Below are positions 43,772-53,314 of a DNA stretch of 64,000 bases, in pieces. A model generated the notes under the pieces. That model saw nothing but the letters and a program-made list of their open reading frames with translations. It did not search any database and was not told the origin of the DNA. The translations under genes and the position numbers were made by a program. This DNA comes from Calothrix sp. PCC 7507. GTDB taxonomy: Bacteria > Cyanobacteriota > Cyanobacteriia > Cyanobacteriales > Nostocaceae. The first letter of the stretch is position 1, and the number at the start of each line of letters is the position of its first letter. The stretch spans positions 5,020,001 to 5,084,000 of the forward strand of contig NC_019682.1 in the NCBI RefSeq assembly GCF_000316575.1. The letters are read 5' to 3'.

Positions 43772-44569
43772 ATGAGAAACATCATAGCTATAGAAGTTAG
43801 TAACTTATCGAAAAAATTTAAAGGTAAGCCAGCACTAGATAACTTATCCTGCACAATCAGGGAAGGTGAAATGGTTGCTCTTGTTGGTGCATCTGGCTCA
43901 GGTAAGTCTACATTATTACGACATATGAATGGTTTGCAGAATGGAGATAGTGGAACGGTTTTCATTTTTGGAACTCCTCTGCAAACTAACGGTCAATTAC
44001 ATTCTAAAATCAGGTCATTGCGAAGTCAGATAGGCTGCATTTTTCAGCAGTTCAATTTAGTGAAGCGGCTGACAGTGCTGGAAAACGTTCTTGTCGGTAA
44101 CTTAGCAAGATTATCTTTTGCTCGTTCGGCTTTTCATTTATTTACTCAAGAAGAAAAAACTCAAGCCCTATCAGCATTAGAAAGAGTAGGTATTCTCGAA
44201 CATGCGTATAAACGGGCATCTATGCTATCTGGTGGACAACAGCAACGAGTAGCGATCGCTCGTTGTCTAGTTCAAAGAGCCAAAATCATTTTGGCAGATG
44301 AACCCATCGCCTCCCTCGATCCAGAATCAGCCCGCAAAGTCATGGAATTGCTGGTGGAACTAAATCGAGAAAGCAGGATCACCGTAGTTACTTCCTTACA
44401 TCAAATTCAGATGGTGCGTCGCTACTTCAACCGGGCGATCGCTCTCAGAGACGGAGAAGTCTTGTTTGATGGCGCCACCACAGAACTAGGCGATCGCAAG
44501 CTCAATGAACTTTATGGTACAGCAGCAGAAGAACTCGTCATGCGAGGACACGGTGAACTAATGGTGTAA
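43772..44569 (+). CDS. phnC: Phosphonate ABC transporter ATP-binding protein
   Basis: 265 residues. ATPase of the phosphonate importer PhnCDE. Walker A GASGSGKST (about 36-44), Q-loop 'GCIFQQFNLVKRLTVLENVLVG' (PhnC-typical), signature LSGGQQQRVAIAR (about 150), Walker B 'IILADEPIASLD' and the H-loop His in 'VVTSLHQIQMV'. It opens the phn locus, preceded by two PHO-box-like sites and followed by phnD after 62 bp. The gap to phnD contains TGACAAA heptamers. Confidence 0.96.
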   Translation: MRNIIAIEVSNLSKKFKGKPALDNLSCTIREGEMVALVGASGSGKSTLLRHMNGLQNGDSGTVFIFGTPLQTNGQLHSKIRSLRSQIGCIFQQFNLVKRLTVLENVLVGNLARLSFARSAFHLFTQEEKTQALSALERVGILEHAYKRASMLSGGQQQRVAIARCLVQRAKIILADEPIASLDPESARKVMELLVELNRESRITVVTSLHQIQMVRRYFNRAIALRDGEVLFDGATTELGDRKLNELYGTAAEELVMRGHGELMV

Positions 44570-44631
44570 TCTCCACTGTTGGGAACTGGGGATTGGGGAC
44601 TGACAAATGACAAATAACAAAGGAATTAACA

Positions 44632-45645
44632 ATGAAAAGGCGATCGTTTATTCAACAAACTTCTTTATTTGGTGCTTCTTTAGCAAGCGTCAAACTGCTT
44701 TCTAGCTTCGACACTGACTCGATAGCATCTGCACAAACAACTTCACCCATCAAAGAAATTAACTTTGGCATCATTTCTACAGAATCTCAAGCCAATCAAA
44801 AGCCTTTGTGGGAACCTTTCATCGCCGCCTTATCAAAGTCAATTGGGATTCCCGTCAAAGCCTTCTACGCCACTCAATATGCAGGCGTCATCGAAGGAAT
44901 GCGTTTTGGTCGAGTACAATTGGCTTGGTATGGTGGTAAATCTTATATTGAGGCTGCCAGAATTGCCAACGCTGAAGCATTTGCTCAGACAGTAGGTTTA
45001 GATGGCAAAAGAGGCTACTATTCTCATTTGATTGCTAACAAAGACAACCCAATTGTCGCCGCAGCGAAAAAGCAAGGTGGCGACAAATATGTAATTCAAA
45101 ACGCCAGTAAACTTACCTTCGCTTTCAACGAACCTAACTCAACTTCTGGATTCTTAGTACCAAGCTACTATGTCTTTGCAAAAAACAAAATTGACCCAAA
45201 GAAAGCCTTTAAACGGTTAATTTTTGCTGGAAATCATGAAGCAACTGCCCTAGCAGTAGCCAATAAACAAGTAGATATTGCTACCAATAACAACGAATCT
45301 TTAGAACGCCTAGAAAAAACAAATCCTGAAGGTCGGAAAAAGATTGAAATCATCTGGACATCGCCGATAATTCCTAGCGACCCTATTGCCTACCGTAAAG
45401 ACTTACCAGAAGATGTGAAAAAGAAAATTCGCAACTTCTTCTTTGGTTTTAAAGATAAAAAAATTCTTGAGCCATTACAATGGTCAGCTTTAGTTCCAGC
45501 TAGTGATAAAACTTGGAACCCAATTCGAGAATTAGATATTGCCAAGCAAGTTTTAGAGTTGCAATCCAAAGAGGCTTTAAATGATGCAGACAAAAAGAAA
45601 TTACAGGAATTGACTAGCCAGTTGAAAACACTCCAAGGACGTTAA
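44632..45645 (+). CDS. phnD: Phosphonate ABC transporter substrate-binding protein
   Basis: 337 residues. A twin-arginine-like signal (MKRRSFIQQTSLFGASLASV) targets it to the periplasm. PhnD/SsuA-type fold: 'INFGIISTESQANQKPLWEPFIAALSKSIGIPVKAFYATQYAGVIEGMRFGRVQLAWYGGKSYIEAA' (spread over about 43-108) and 'NEPNSTSGFLVPSYYVFAK' (ligand loop). It captures phosphonates for PhnCE. The unusual point is the 491-bp gap of nested repeats that separates it from phnE. Confidence 0.95.
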   Translation: MKRRSFIQQTSLFGASLASVKLLSSFDTDSIASAQTTSPIKEINFGIISTESQANQKPLWEPFIAALSKSIGIPVKAFYATQYAGVIEGMRFGRVQLAWYGGKSYIEAARIANAEAFAQTVGLDGKRGYYSHLIANKDNPIVAAAKKQGGDKYVIQNASKLTFAFNEPNSTSGFLVPSYYVFAKNKIDPKKAFKRLIFAGNHEATALAVANKQVDIATNNNESLERLEKTNPEGRKKIEIIWTSPIIPSDPIAYRKDLPEDVKKKIRNFFFGFKDKKILEPLQWSALVPASDKTWNPIRELDIAKQVLELQSKEALNDADKKKLQELTSQLKTLQGR

Positions 45646-45674
45646 TAAAGCAGCGAAATGAGGGCGAACGGTTG

Positions 45675-46109
45675 TCATTGGTGTCAAATTAACGTGAAAC
45701 CCTTGTCAAAACGTGGATTTTTAATTAACTCACTTACCATCACTCTTCGCGTCACCCCACCCCGGTTTTGCTGACGCAAAACCTCCCCTCCCCTTAGAAG
45801 GCTACGGTGTATACACAAGTCGGCAGACCTCTCCCCAAACCCCTCTCCGACGCGGAGAGGGGCTTTAAAGATTGGCTCCCCTTCCCTCGTAGGGAAGGGG
45901 CTGGGGGTTAGGTCTGAGAGCGCTTTGAGCAAAATAAGTCACTTGTGTATACACCGTAGCTTTATAAGGGGGGATTAAGGGGGGTAAAACCCGGATCTCA
46001 AAGTAACTCCGATTTGTGTGTACACCGTAGCCTTAGCAAGGGGAGGGGACAGAGGGGTGGGTTAAAACGTATATCGGGTAAGCGTTTAAGCTTAAGTTGA
46101 CACCAATGA
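45675..46109. mobile_element. Nested repeat elements inserted between phnD and phnE
   Basis: The outer ends TCATTGGTGTCAAATTAA and TTAAGTTGACACCAATGA are inverses with one mismatch. Its inner flanks match the element at 56410-56603 (CTTGTCAAAACGTG, CTCACTTACCATCACTCT, CGTATATCGGGTA). Fills almost the whole phnD-phnE gap. Confidence 0.85.
45800..46032. mobile_element. Inner MITE(s) with 20-bp perfect inverted ends
   Basis: GCTACGGTGTATACACAAGT (45801-45820) and ACTTGTGTATACACCGTAGC (45941-45960) are exact inverses; a third end, TTGTGTGTACACCGTAGCC, closes at 46032. Flanks TTAGAA and TTAGCA look like a target duplication inside the outer element, where the undisturbed relative at about 56530 reads straight through. 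Confidence 0.85.
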
Positions 46110-46136
46110 ACTGTTGTTCGCCCCTACGTGTAAAAA

Positions 46137-46982
46137 ATGATGAGAAATATTAAAAATTACCTAAGACAAAATAATGTGGTTTCTACTGCATCTCCTGCGG
46201 TGCAGATCATGTTAGAGAAAGAAGCGAAACTTGTAAGTGCAAGCCGGATTTTTTTCTTGATAGCTGTTATCGCCATCTTGATTTTTTCTTATAAACAAAG
46301 TGAACTAGATTTTATTTTATTGTCCCAGCGTGGCGGCAGTATGGCGGAATATATCCGTTCATACTTTCCCCCAAATTTTAGTGATTGGCAATATTATCTG
46401 ACGGAAACTATTATTACTATCTCGATGGGAATTTGGGGGACTTTAATGGCAGCGATCGCCGCCGTTCCTTTATCTATTCTGGCATCAAGTAATATTTGTC
46501 CGGTCTGGATTGTGCAGCCAACACGCCGCATCTTGGATGCTATGCGTGCCATTAACGAACTGGTTTTTGCACTCATCTTTGTCGTAGCCGTCGGTTTGGG
46601 TCCCTTTGCTGGCGTGTTGGCTCTATTTGTGCATACGGCTGGAGTCCTGGGGAAACTTTTCTCAGAAGCAGTAGAGGCAATTGATCCAGGTCCCGTAGAG
46701 GGAATTCGCGCCACTGGTGCTAATCAAATTCAAGAAGTTATATATGGAGTGTTTCCCCAAGTCATGCCTTTATGGACTTCTTTTATTCTCTATCGATTTG
46801 AGTCCAATGTTCGCTCGGCTTCTGTGTTAGGAATTGTGGGTGCTGGTGGGATTGGGGTATCTCTGTATCAGAGTTTTGGTGCTTTTGAATATCAAAAAGT
46901 CTGTGCAATTCTGATTATTTTAATTGTCGCTACTGGTACGATTGATTTCCTCTCTTCCAAGGTGAGAGGATGGCTAGTTTAA
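46137..46982 (+). CDS. phnE: Phosphonate ABC transporter permease
   Basis: 281 residues with about six membrane segments: one near 37-53, a cluster over 90-190, and two near 225-275. PhnE landmarks: 'SDWQYYLTETIITISMGIWGTLMAAIAAVPLSILAS' and 'MRAINELVFALIFVVAVGLGPFAGVLALFVHTAGVLGKLFSEAVEAI' (the ATPase-coupling EAA-like loop, spread over about 134-184). It forms the channel for PhnC/PhnD. The repeats upstream may weaken co-transcription with phnCD. Confidence 0.96.
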   Translation: MMRNIKNYLRQNNVVSTASPAVQIMLEKEAKLVSASRIFFLIAVIAILIFSYKQSELDFILLSQRGGSMAEYIRSYFPPNFSDWQYYLTETIITISMGIWGTLMAAIAAVPLSILASSNICPVWIVQPTRRILDAMRAINELVFALIFVVAVGLGPFAGVLALFVHTAGVLGKLFSEAVEAIDPGPVEGIRATGANQIQEVIYGVFPQVMPLWTSFILYRFESNVRSASVLGIVGAGGIGVSLYQSFGAFEYQKVCAILIILIVATGTIDFLSSKVRGWLV

Positions 46983-47420
46983 ATCTAGTAGAGCATGACA
47001 AATCAAAACTTCACCAACAATGTTCCTACAACCCAATATGGTTCAGTTAAGGATTTTTGGTATTGATTTTTAGGTATGCTAAACTTCCTCTAAGCTTGCT
47101 GTCAAGGCAACATTGAGCGCATGGCTGGCGAAATGCCAATCGCTACCACTGTCTTTTTTGATTAAAAATGGTGTCAACCAGTAGGTGTTTTTTAGCAAGG
47201 ATAAAATTTTTTGCCTCAAAACCTTATCCCCACTAGCTTTGAACTCGATTCCACCATGCAAGAGGTTGACACCAAATCTAAAACCCTTATCACAATTGGT
47301 TTTCAGCGAATTTACCGTTCCTTCACCTTGACAACCCAATACCTAAAAAGCTATCTTGTCTCTAGGTTGACACTATTGAACCTTGAAAACCAAATACATC
47401 AAGCCTTCTGGACGCAGGCG
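46983..47420 (+). promoter_or_regulatory. CRISPR leader region
   Basis: Lies on the side from which repeats read toward ...ATTGAAAC, the usual cyanobacterial crRNA orientation. Contains two copies of AGGTTGACAC (47258 and 47366 areas), as conserved leaders often do. A minus-strand open frame at 47079-47339 (86 residues) crosses it but has no recognisable domain or ribosome site. Leader status is inferred from position. Confidence 0.55.
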
Positions 47421-50400
47421 GTTCCAATTAACTTAAATCCCTATCAGGGATTGAAACTTCTTATCAAGATGCCGCGATCGCGGCATTAAGTTCCAATTAA
47501 CTTAAATCCCTATCAGGGATTGAAACAAGGTAGATTAGCGGAGTTTACCAAAGATATTAAGTTCCAATTAACTTAAATCCCTATCAGGGATTGAAACTCA
47601 AAAAAAGGAATCACGATGAAAATTTTAATTTACTCTATGGTTCCAATTAACTTAAATCCCTATCAGGGATTGAAACATCAGTATCGTTACTATCATAATG
47701 GGTCGGATCAGTTCCAATTAACTTAAATCCCTATCAGGGATTGAAACGCCCGTAAACACCTTATCTTCAATATCTAAAAACCTTGTTCCAATTAACTTAA
47801 ATCCCTATCAGGGATTGAAACGAAAGTGTATTCCATAACTGGATTTGTTGATCGAGTTCCAATTAACTTAAATCCCTATCAGGGATTGAAACTTGCTGAC
47901 TTTGAGATCATAGAATAGCGTGTCCTTGTTCCAATTAACTTAAATCCCTATCAGGGATTGAAACTCTTTTTCTCTTTGAATTTCTTCAATTAACTCTTTA
48001 GTTCCAATTAACTTAAATCCCTATCAGGGATTGAAACTGAAAAGTAGTATAGGCATAAGCAATGCTATGGCGTTCCAATTAACTTAAATCCCTATCAGGG
48101 ATTGAAACCAGAATTCCAAGCCAAGAAAAAAAAGTCAATCCTGTTCCAATTAACTTAAATCCCTATCAGGGATTGAAACAATCCTAGTGCCGGATTGTAT
48201 TCCCCAGACAGCGGCAGGTTCCAATTAACTTAAATCCCTATCAGGGATTGAAACGCGTGGTGGACTCCCAGTGGAATACCTGGAAGACATGATTCGTTCC
48301 AATTAACTTAAATCCCTATCAGGGATTGAAACTCTTGGCAGAAAAAATAGAAATTTTAAACTGCTGAGTTCCAATTAACTTAAATCCCTATCAGGGATTG
48401 AAACCGGTGGTGGCGGTGGAATGCGACCCGAAAAAACTCGTTCCAATTAACTTAAATCCCTATCAGGGATTGAAACTCCAATGTATGCCAACAAAATCAC
48501 TAACGAAGGTTCCAATTAACTTAAATCCCTATCAGGGATTGAAACTAGAAAATAAAAAGAACCTTCGTCTATAGTACTTCGTTCCAATTAACTTAAATCC
48601 CTATCAGGGATTGAAACGTAGTAACTGATAAGCAGCCAGGAGGTATATTGAGTGTTCCAATTAACTTAAATCCCTATCAGGGATTGAAACATCCACAGCA
48701 GGTATATCTTAATCCCACCTCAGGTTCCAATTAACTTAAATCCCTATCAGGGATTGAAACAGAGCCGTTGGTTGAGGTGTAACTACCACTGCTTGGTTCC
48801 AATTAACTTAAATCCCTATCAGGGATTGAAACCCTGCTCTATTTGCGGGTAAAAAAGATGGTGAAGGAGCAAAGTTCCAATTAACTTAAATCCCTATCAG
48901 GGATTGAAACAGAAACTTTATCTTCACCAGATAAAAAATAAACATGTTCCAATTAACTTAAATCCCTATCAGGGATTGAAACCACGTATTCATACCCATG
49001 TTGGGTGATGTTTCCCAAGTTCCAATTAACTTAAATCCCTATCAGGGATTGAAACACACTCGTTCCTGCGGATATTACTGGATTAATCACGTTCCAATTA
49101 ACTTAAATCCCTATCAGGGATTGAAACCTTTGAAGCCAACGACCGTGACGACTTCACCACCGGTTCCAATTAACTTAAATCCCTATCAGGGATTGAAACG
49201 GTGGTTGACAGTGGCTCGTTGTTTTCTGTCCCAATGTTCCAATTAACTTAAATCCCTATCAGGGATTGAAACACTTCTCTTTCATCTCGGCCACCTAGCG
49301 CTTTCCGGTTCCAATTAACTTAAATCCCTATCAGGGATTGAAACTTTCGGCATAAGAGGTAATGGCTCTGTCACGCTCGGTTCCAATTAACTTAAATCCC
49401 TATCAGGGATTGAAACATCCTTATCGGATATATAATCTTCAGGATTTATAGTTCCAATTAACTTAAATCCCTATCAGGGATTGAAACATCTATCAGGATA
49501 TTTTTTACTTCTTCAACACTGTTCCAATTAACTTAAATCCCTATCAGGGATTGAAACGAAATAGGTTTGCTTCCCCCAGAACTTTACTCAGGTTCCAATT
49601 AACTTAAATCCCTATCAGGGATTGAAACTTCCTTATGGATTTGGTAAGCCTTTTGCTTTCCCGTTCCAATTAACTTAAATCCCTATCAGGGATTGAAACA
49701 TACTTTGCCTTGATACTTTCGCCGTCGCTCCAAACTCGTTCCAATTAACTTAAATCCCTATCAGGGATTGAAACTAGGCGATACCTTGAGCGATCCTAGG
49801 GCTTGGGGGTATATTGAGTTCCAATTAACTTAAATCCCTATCAGGGATTGAAACAACACAGCAACTAGACGAGCAAACAGCATCCCTAGTTCCAATTAAC
49901 TTAAATCCCTATCAGGGATTGAAACTGGAGAAATAGGCTTGACAGACTGAGACGGCACCTGTTCCAATTAACTTAAATCCCTATCAGGGATTGAAACATG
50001 GCGTTTATCGTCGGTTCAGGAGAATATTTTTAGTTCCAATTAACTTAAATCCCTATCAGGGATTGAAACTTTGTAGCGCTGGCATTCATCGACTACGAGC
50101 ATGGTTCCAATTAACTTAAATCCCTATCAGGGATTGAAACTCCGTACTCATAATCATCTCGGAAAATTTCCCGTTGTTCCAATTAACTTAAATCCCTATC
50201 AGGGATTGAAACAAAAAATCTTAGAGAAACTAGGCATCCTCGACTTAGGTTCCAATTAACTTAAATCCCTATCAGGGATTGAAACCCATCTGATTTAATC
50301 CCAGCAAGCTAGCTATCCGATTGGTTCCAATTAACTTAAATCCCTATCAGGGATTGAAACTAGCTACGGGCGTGAAGAAGAACCGCAGATTAATTGTTCC

Positions 50401-50798
50401 AATTAACTTAAATCCCTATCAGGGATTGAAACTTATTGGGATTCTCACGTTTTTGAATAAAAAAAGTAGTTCCAATTAACTTAAATCCCTATCAGGGATT
50501 GAAACAGCAGCCATAGTGTTCCATTACGACAATTCCTAGAAGGGTTCCAATTAACTTAAATCCCTATCAGGGATTGAAACTGAGCCAGTGCCGGGGTATT
50601 GATTGTTCCTGATGGTTCCAATTAACTTAAATCCCTATCAGGGATTGAAACTCAAAGTTGGGTTTTTCGCTGTAATCCCATCTCTCAAAGTTCCAATTAA
50701 CTTAAATCCCTATCAGGGATTGAAACGCCGGAAACGCCATCAACAATATCAGTGGGGCTGCGTTCCAATTAACTTAAATCCCTATCAGGGATTGAAAC
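47421..50798 (+). CRISPR. CRISPR array, 47 repeats and 46 spacers
   Basis: 47 copies of a 37-nt repeat beginning GTTCCAATTAACTTAAATCC and ending CAGGGATTGAAAC, all identical as far as I can read, including the last at 50762-50798. Spacers are 32-43 nt, mostly 34-36. The repeat is partly palindromic at ATCCCT/AGGGAT, and the 3' ATTGAAAC handle is typical of cyanobacterial type I-D and type III arrays. No cas gene lies in the window. The array separates phnE from phnF, and its terminal repeat is in frame with phnF. Spacers share no evident match with this window. Confidence 0.99.
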
Positions 50799-51524
50799 AT
50801 TTTCAAAAAATAATTCCATACGATCGCCCCGGAGTCGAGTCACGCCATATTCAATGACATTACCTATTTGATCGACGTTTACCGACTCTGCTAACAGGAT
50901 GGGTTGATTAAGTGACAGTTGCAACCACTGGGCATCTTGAGGCTGAACTAGACGTGCAGAAACACAAGTACTGCGGCGGATATGATCGCATCCATATATT
51001 TGCTGTAAAAACTGTGATATCGATTGCTGTTCTCGCAAAATCTTGATGTTCTTTGGCTCTAAAAAATCTGGAAACAGTTTTAAGGGAAAATATCCTGTAC
51101 CCACACTAATTGGTTCTTCGTCTGCTAACCCCAGACGCTCAATTAAAGCTACCGGTTCACCAAGATTAATCTCTAGTGCTTTAGCAACAGCGGTGTCTGC
51201 AGGCACTTCTAAGACGCGGAGTAGTTGAAACCTTGCTCGCCAACCCTGTGCTTTTAGCGTCTGATTGTAGCGCACCCGGTTCCCAATGGCATAGCGGATA
51301 GTTTTAGCTGCAACAAAAGTCCCACGCCCCCGATCAACTCGTAACAATCCCTCAGTTTTTAGCAGTGCGATCGCCTGTCTGAGGGTATGGCGATTGACTG
51401 TAAACTGTTCTGCTAACTTCGTTTCTGTCGGCAACTGTTCTCCAACTTGATACACTCCCTGATGGATGTTTTGTCGCAACTGGGCAGCAATCTGAGCATA
51501 AATCGGCATCACTTCCTGGTTCAT
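50769..51524 (-). CDS. phnF: GntR/HutC-family regulator of phosphonate genes, ending inside the CRISPR repeat
   Basis: 251 residues. N-terminal winged helix (1-75, 'PIYAQIAAQLRQNIHQGVYQVGEQLPTETKLAEQFTVNRHTLRQAIALL') with a GntR recognition helix, then a UTRA effector domain (about 95-240, 'VALIERLGLADEEPISVGTGYFPLKLFP'). PhnF represses phn genes in other bacteria. Family members end near 'GDRMEL.F'; here nine further residues (VSIPDRDLS) and the TAA are encoded by the terminal CRISPR repeat read in reverse. It is divergent from phnGHI with a shared 147-bp promoter holding palindromes. With no terminator before the array, its transcripts may run antisense through the array. Confidence 0.92.
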   Translation of the reverse strand: MNQEVMPIYAQIAAQLRQNIHQGVYQVGEQLPTETKLAEQFTVNRHTLRQAIALLKTEGLLRVDRGRGTFVAAKTIRYAIGNRVRYNQTLKAQGWRARFQLLRVLEVPADTAVAKALEINLGEPVALIERLGLADEEPISVGTGYFPLKLFPDFLEPKNIKILREQQSISQFLQQIYGCDHIRRSTCVSARLVQPQDAQWLQLSLNQPILLAESVNVDQIGNVIEYGVTRLRGDRMELFFENVSIPDRDLS

Positions 51525-51580
51525 AAATTAATTATCAATATTTGGATTGTCAACTTAACAGAATTGAGTTATTCTATTTT

Positions 51581-51598
51581 CATCTAGATGTCTAGACA
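51581..51598. promoter_or_regulatory. Candidate PhnF operator (palindromes)
   Basis: CATCTAGATG (51581-51590) and TGTCTAGACA (51589-51598) are overlapping perfect 10-bp palindromes midway between the divergent phnF and phnG, where a GntR-family autorepressor would be expected to bind. Confidence 0.5.
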
Positions 51599-51671
51599 AG
51601 TTTAAGAACAGTTTAAAAAAATTTCAGGGAATGGGCAATAGGTACTGCTTATTTCTTCCCAGTCCTAACCT

Positions 51672-52130
51672 ATGGATACCGTGAAGCAACGACAAGCATG
51701 GATGGCAACATTAGCTAAAGCTGATATTCAGCTATTAGATCAGCTAGTCAACAAATTAGTTAACTTACCCAGATATAGCTTTTTGCGTTCCCCAGAAATT
51801 GGTTTAGCAATGGTGCGGGGACGCGCTGGGGGTACTGGACAGCCATTTAACTTAGGAGAAATAACAATGACTCGCTGCGTAGTGCAGCTAGAGAGTCAAC
51901 CAGGATCTGAGACAATTGCAGGCTTTGGGTATGTCGCCGGGCGATCGCACCGTCATGCCGAACTAGCAGCCCTTTGTGATGCACTATTGCAAACTGCAGA
52001 CTGGCACAATCAAATTCAAACCGCAGTTATTCAACCCCTGCAAATAAAAAGCCAGCAGCAACAAGAACTCAAACAACGCCAAGCCGCCGCCACCAAGGTG
52101 AACTTCTTCACGATGGTGAGGGGGGAGTGA
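51672..52130 (+). CDS. phnG: C-P lyase core subunit PhnG
   Basis: 152 residues, normal for PhnG. 'RQAWMATLAKAD' near the N terminus, 'YSFLRSPEIGLAMVRGRAGGTGQPFNLGEITMTRCVVQL' (about 35-73) and 'GFGYVAGRSHRHAELAALCDALLQ' (about 83-107) are conserved. Forms the PhnGHIJ core that, with PhnI and PhnH, joins phosphonate to ATP's ribose. First gene after the phnF promoter; heptamers follow before phnH. Confidence 0.95.
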   Translation: MDTVKQRQAWMATLAKADIQLLDQLVNKLVNLPRYSFLRSPEIGLAMVRGRAGGTGQPFNLGEITMTRCVVQLESQPGSETIAGFGYVAGRSHRHAELAALCDALLQTADWHNQIQTAVIQPLQIKSQQQQELKQRQAAATKVNFFTMVRGE

Positions 52131-52202
52131 AGGGGGCAAGGGAGAAATAACTAATGCTCCTTGACTCCTGACTCCTGACTCTTGACAAATAACCAATGAC
52201 AA

Positions 52203-52802
52203 ATGACAAATCTAACGCATCTACCAGGCTTTCAAGATCCGGTTCACGATGCCCAAGAGACGTTTCGGGGGCTACTGGATGCTAATGCTCGACCGGGAAT
52301 AGCTTACTCAATAACGGCTAAGATAACAGCGCCTCCGGGCTTAACACCTGCTTGTGCGGCGGCTTGCTTAAGCCTATTAGATTTAGATGTTGTGGTGTGG
52401 CTGCAACCGAATTTTGCGCCGGAAATCAAGGCTTGGTTGGTGTTTCATACTGGCTGTGGCTTGACACAGCAACCACAAGAGGCTGACTTTGCCTTAATTC
52501 AAGATTTAGCAACATCGTCAGAATTATCTAGTTTTAGTTGGGGTACAGCAGAACAACCCGAAACCTCAACAACACTGTTGGTACAGGTGGAAAGTTTTCA
52601 AGGTGGACAATCTGTGATACTAACAGGCCCAGGAATTTTAGACAAACGGGCTATTTCTCCCACACTCCCCGCCAATTTTTGGGATTTCTGGGCGCAGAAC
52701 CATCAAGCCTATCCACAAGGTTTGGATGTCTTACTTTTTACAGAGAATGCCGTAATGGGACTACCACGGACAGCTAAATCGGAGATATGTGATGACTGTT
52801 GA
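52203..52802 (+). CDS. phnH: C-P lyase core subunit PhnH
   Basis: 199 residues. 'LPGFQDPVHDAQETFRGLLDANARPGIAYSI' (about 6-36) and the C-terminal 'TGPGI....F.LDVLLF' region ('LTGPGILDKRAISP', 'GLDVLLFTENAVMGLPRT') mark PhnH. Core subunit of the C-P lyase complex. Its ATG sits in the heptamer repeat (CCAATGACAAATGACAAAT), so the repeat supplies the start context and no clear Shine-Dalgarno is seen. It overlaps the next gene by 11 nt. Confidence 0.95.
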   Translation: MTNLTHLPGFQDPVHDAQETFRGLLDANARPGIAYSITAKITAPPGLTPACAAACLSLLDLDVVVWLQPNFAPEIKAWLVFHTGCGLTQQPQEADFALIQDLATSSELSSFSWGTAEQPETSTTLLVQVESFQGGQSVILTGPGILDKRAISPTLPANFWDFWAQNHQAYPQGLDVLLFTENAVMGLPRTAKSEICDDC

Positions 52803-53253
52803 TATCCGCATCGCTAGCCGTGAGGATTTGCCTTTACTGATTCAGCTATATGCCGAAATGGATGGTGAGTCGCCCTTGCAAAGTGAGCAAGCAGCAGATA
52901 TTTTTACAGAAATCACCAAGATTTCCAACTACCACATTTATCTGGCATTTCAAAATCAGGAACCTGTAGGTACTTTTAGCTTGCTTTATGCTCCCACCAT
53001 GATGCATCGGGGGTATCACAAATTTGCTGTATTAGATTCAGTCACCGTCACGCCTCAAGTGCGGGGACAAGGGATTGGGACTCAAATGGTGAAAGCAGCG
53101 CTGCAACTCAGTGCTGAGGCGGGGTGTTATAAAGTCATGCTGTCTTCTAATATCAGGCGTGAAAAAGCGCATCAATTTTATCAATCGTTGGGGTTTGAGC
53201 AGCATGGCTGGAGTTTTAAGTGTGTATTAAATCAGTTAACAGTTAACAGTTAA
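52792..53253 (+). CDS. GNAT acetyltransferase in the phn operon (PhnO-like position)
   Basis: 153 residues from the ATG at 52792 (GGAG 8 nt upstream); a GTG one codon earlier is possible. GNAT fold with the acetyl-CoA loop 'VRGQGIGTQMVKAALQLSAEAG' (about 100-121) and 'KAHQFYQSLGF' (about 134-144). In E. coli PhnO acetylates aminoalkylphosphonates to prepare them for C-P lyase; position and overlap with phnH suggest a similar job, but orthology is not shown. The last residues (QLTVNS) and the stop lie in the TTAACAG heptamer array that follows. Confidence 0.85.
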   Translation: MTVDIRIASREDLPLLIQLYAEMDGESPLQSEQAADIFTEITKISNYHIYLAFQNQEPVGTFSLLYAPTMMHRGYHKFAVLDSVTVTPQVRGQGIGTQMVKAALQLSAEAGCYKVMLSSNIRREKAHQFYQSLGFEQHGWSFKCVLNQLTVNS

Positions 53254-53286
53254 CAGTTAACAGTTAACAATCAACAGTTAACAGTA
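53232..53286. repeat. Heptamer repeat TTAACAG/CAGTTAA array before phnI
   Basis: About six tandem TTAACAG units, one degenerate (CAATCAA). They contain the stop codon of the GNAT gene and end just before the phnI ribosome site. Confidence 0.9.
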
Positions 53287-53314
53287 AGTGATTTTTAAGA
53301 AGAGAGAGGAATTT

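Noticed and set aside
47079-47339. 86-residue minus-strand open frame in the CRISPR leader region
   Set aside because: No recognisable domain, no good ribosome site and it overlaps sequence expected to be leader; kept only as a note.
47421-50798. Self-targeting spacers against the window
   Set aside because: By eye no spacer matches phn or other genes here; a proper search of spacers against the genome and phage databases was not possible.
48998-50857. Open frames inside the CRISPR array with repeated VPINLNPYQGLK
   Set aside because: They are translations of the repeat units; spacers differ in length, so frames are accidental.
46983-51700. Search for cas genes beside the array
   Set aside because: All neighbours are phn genes; the array must rely on Cas proteins encoded elsewhere.
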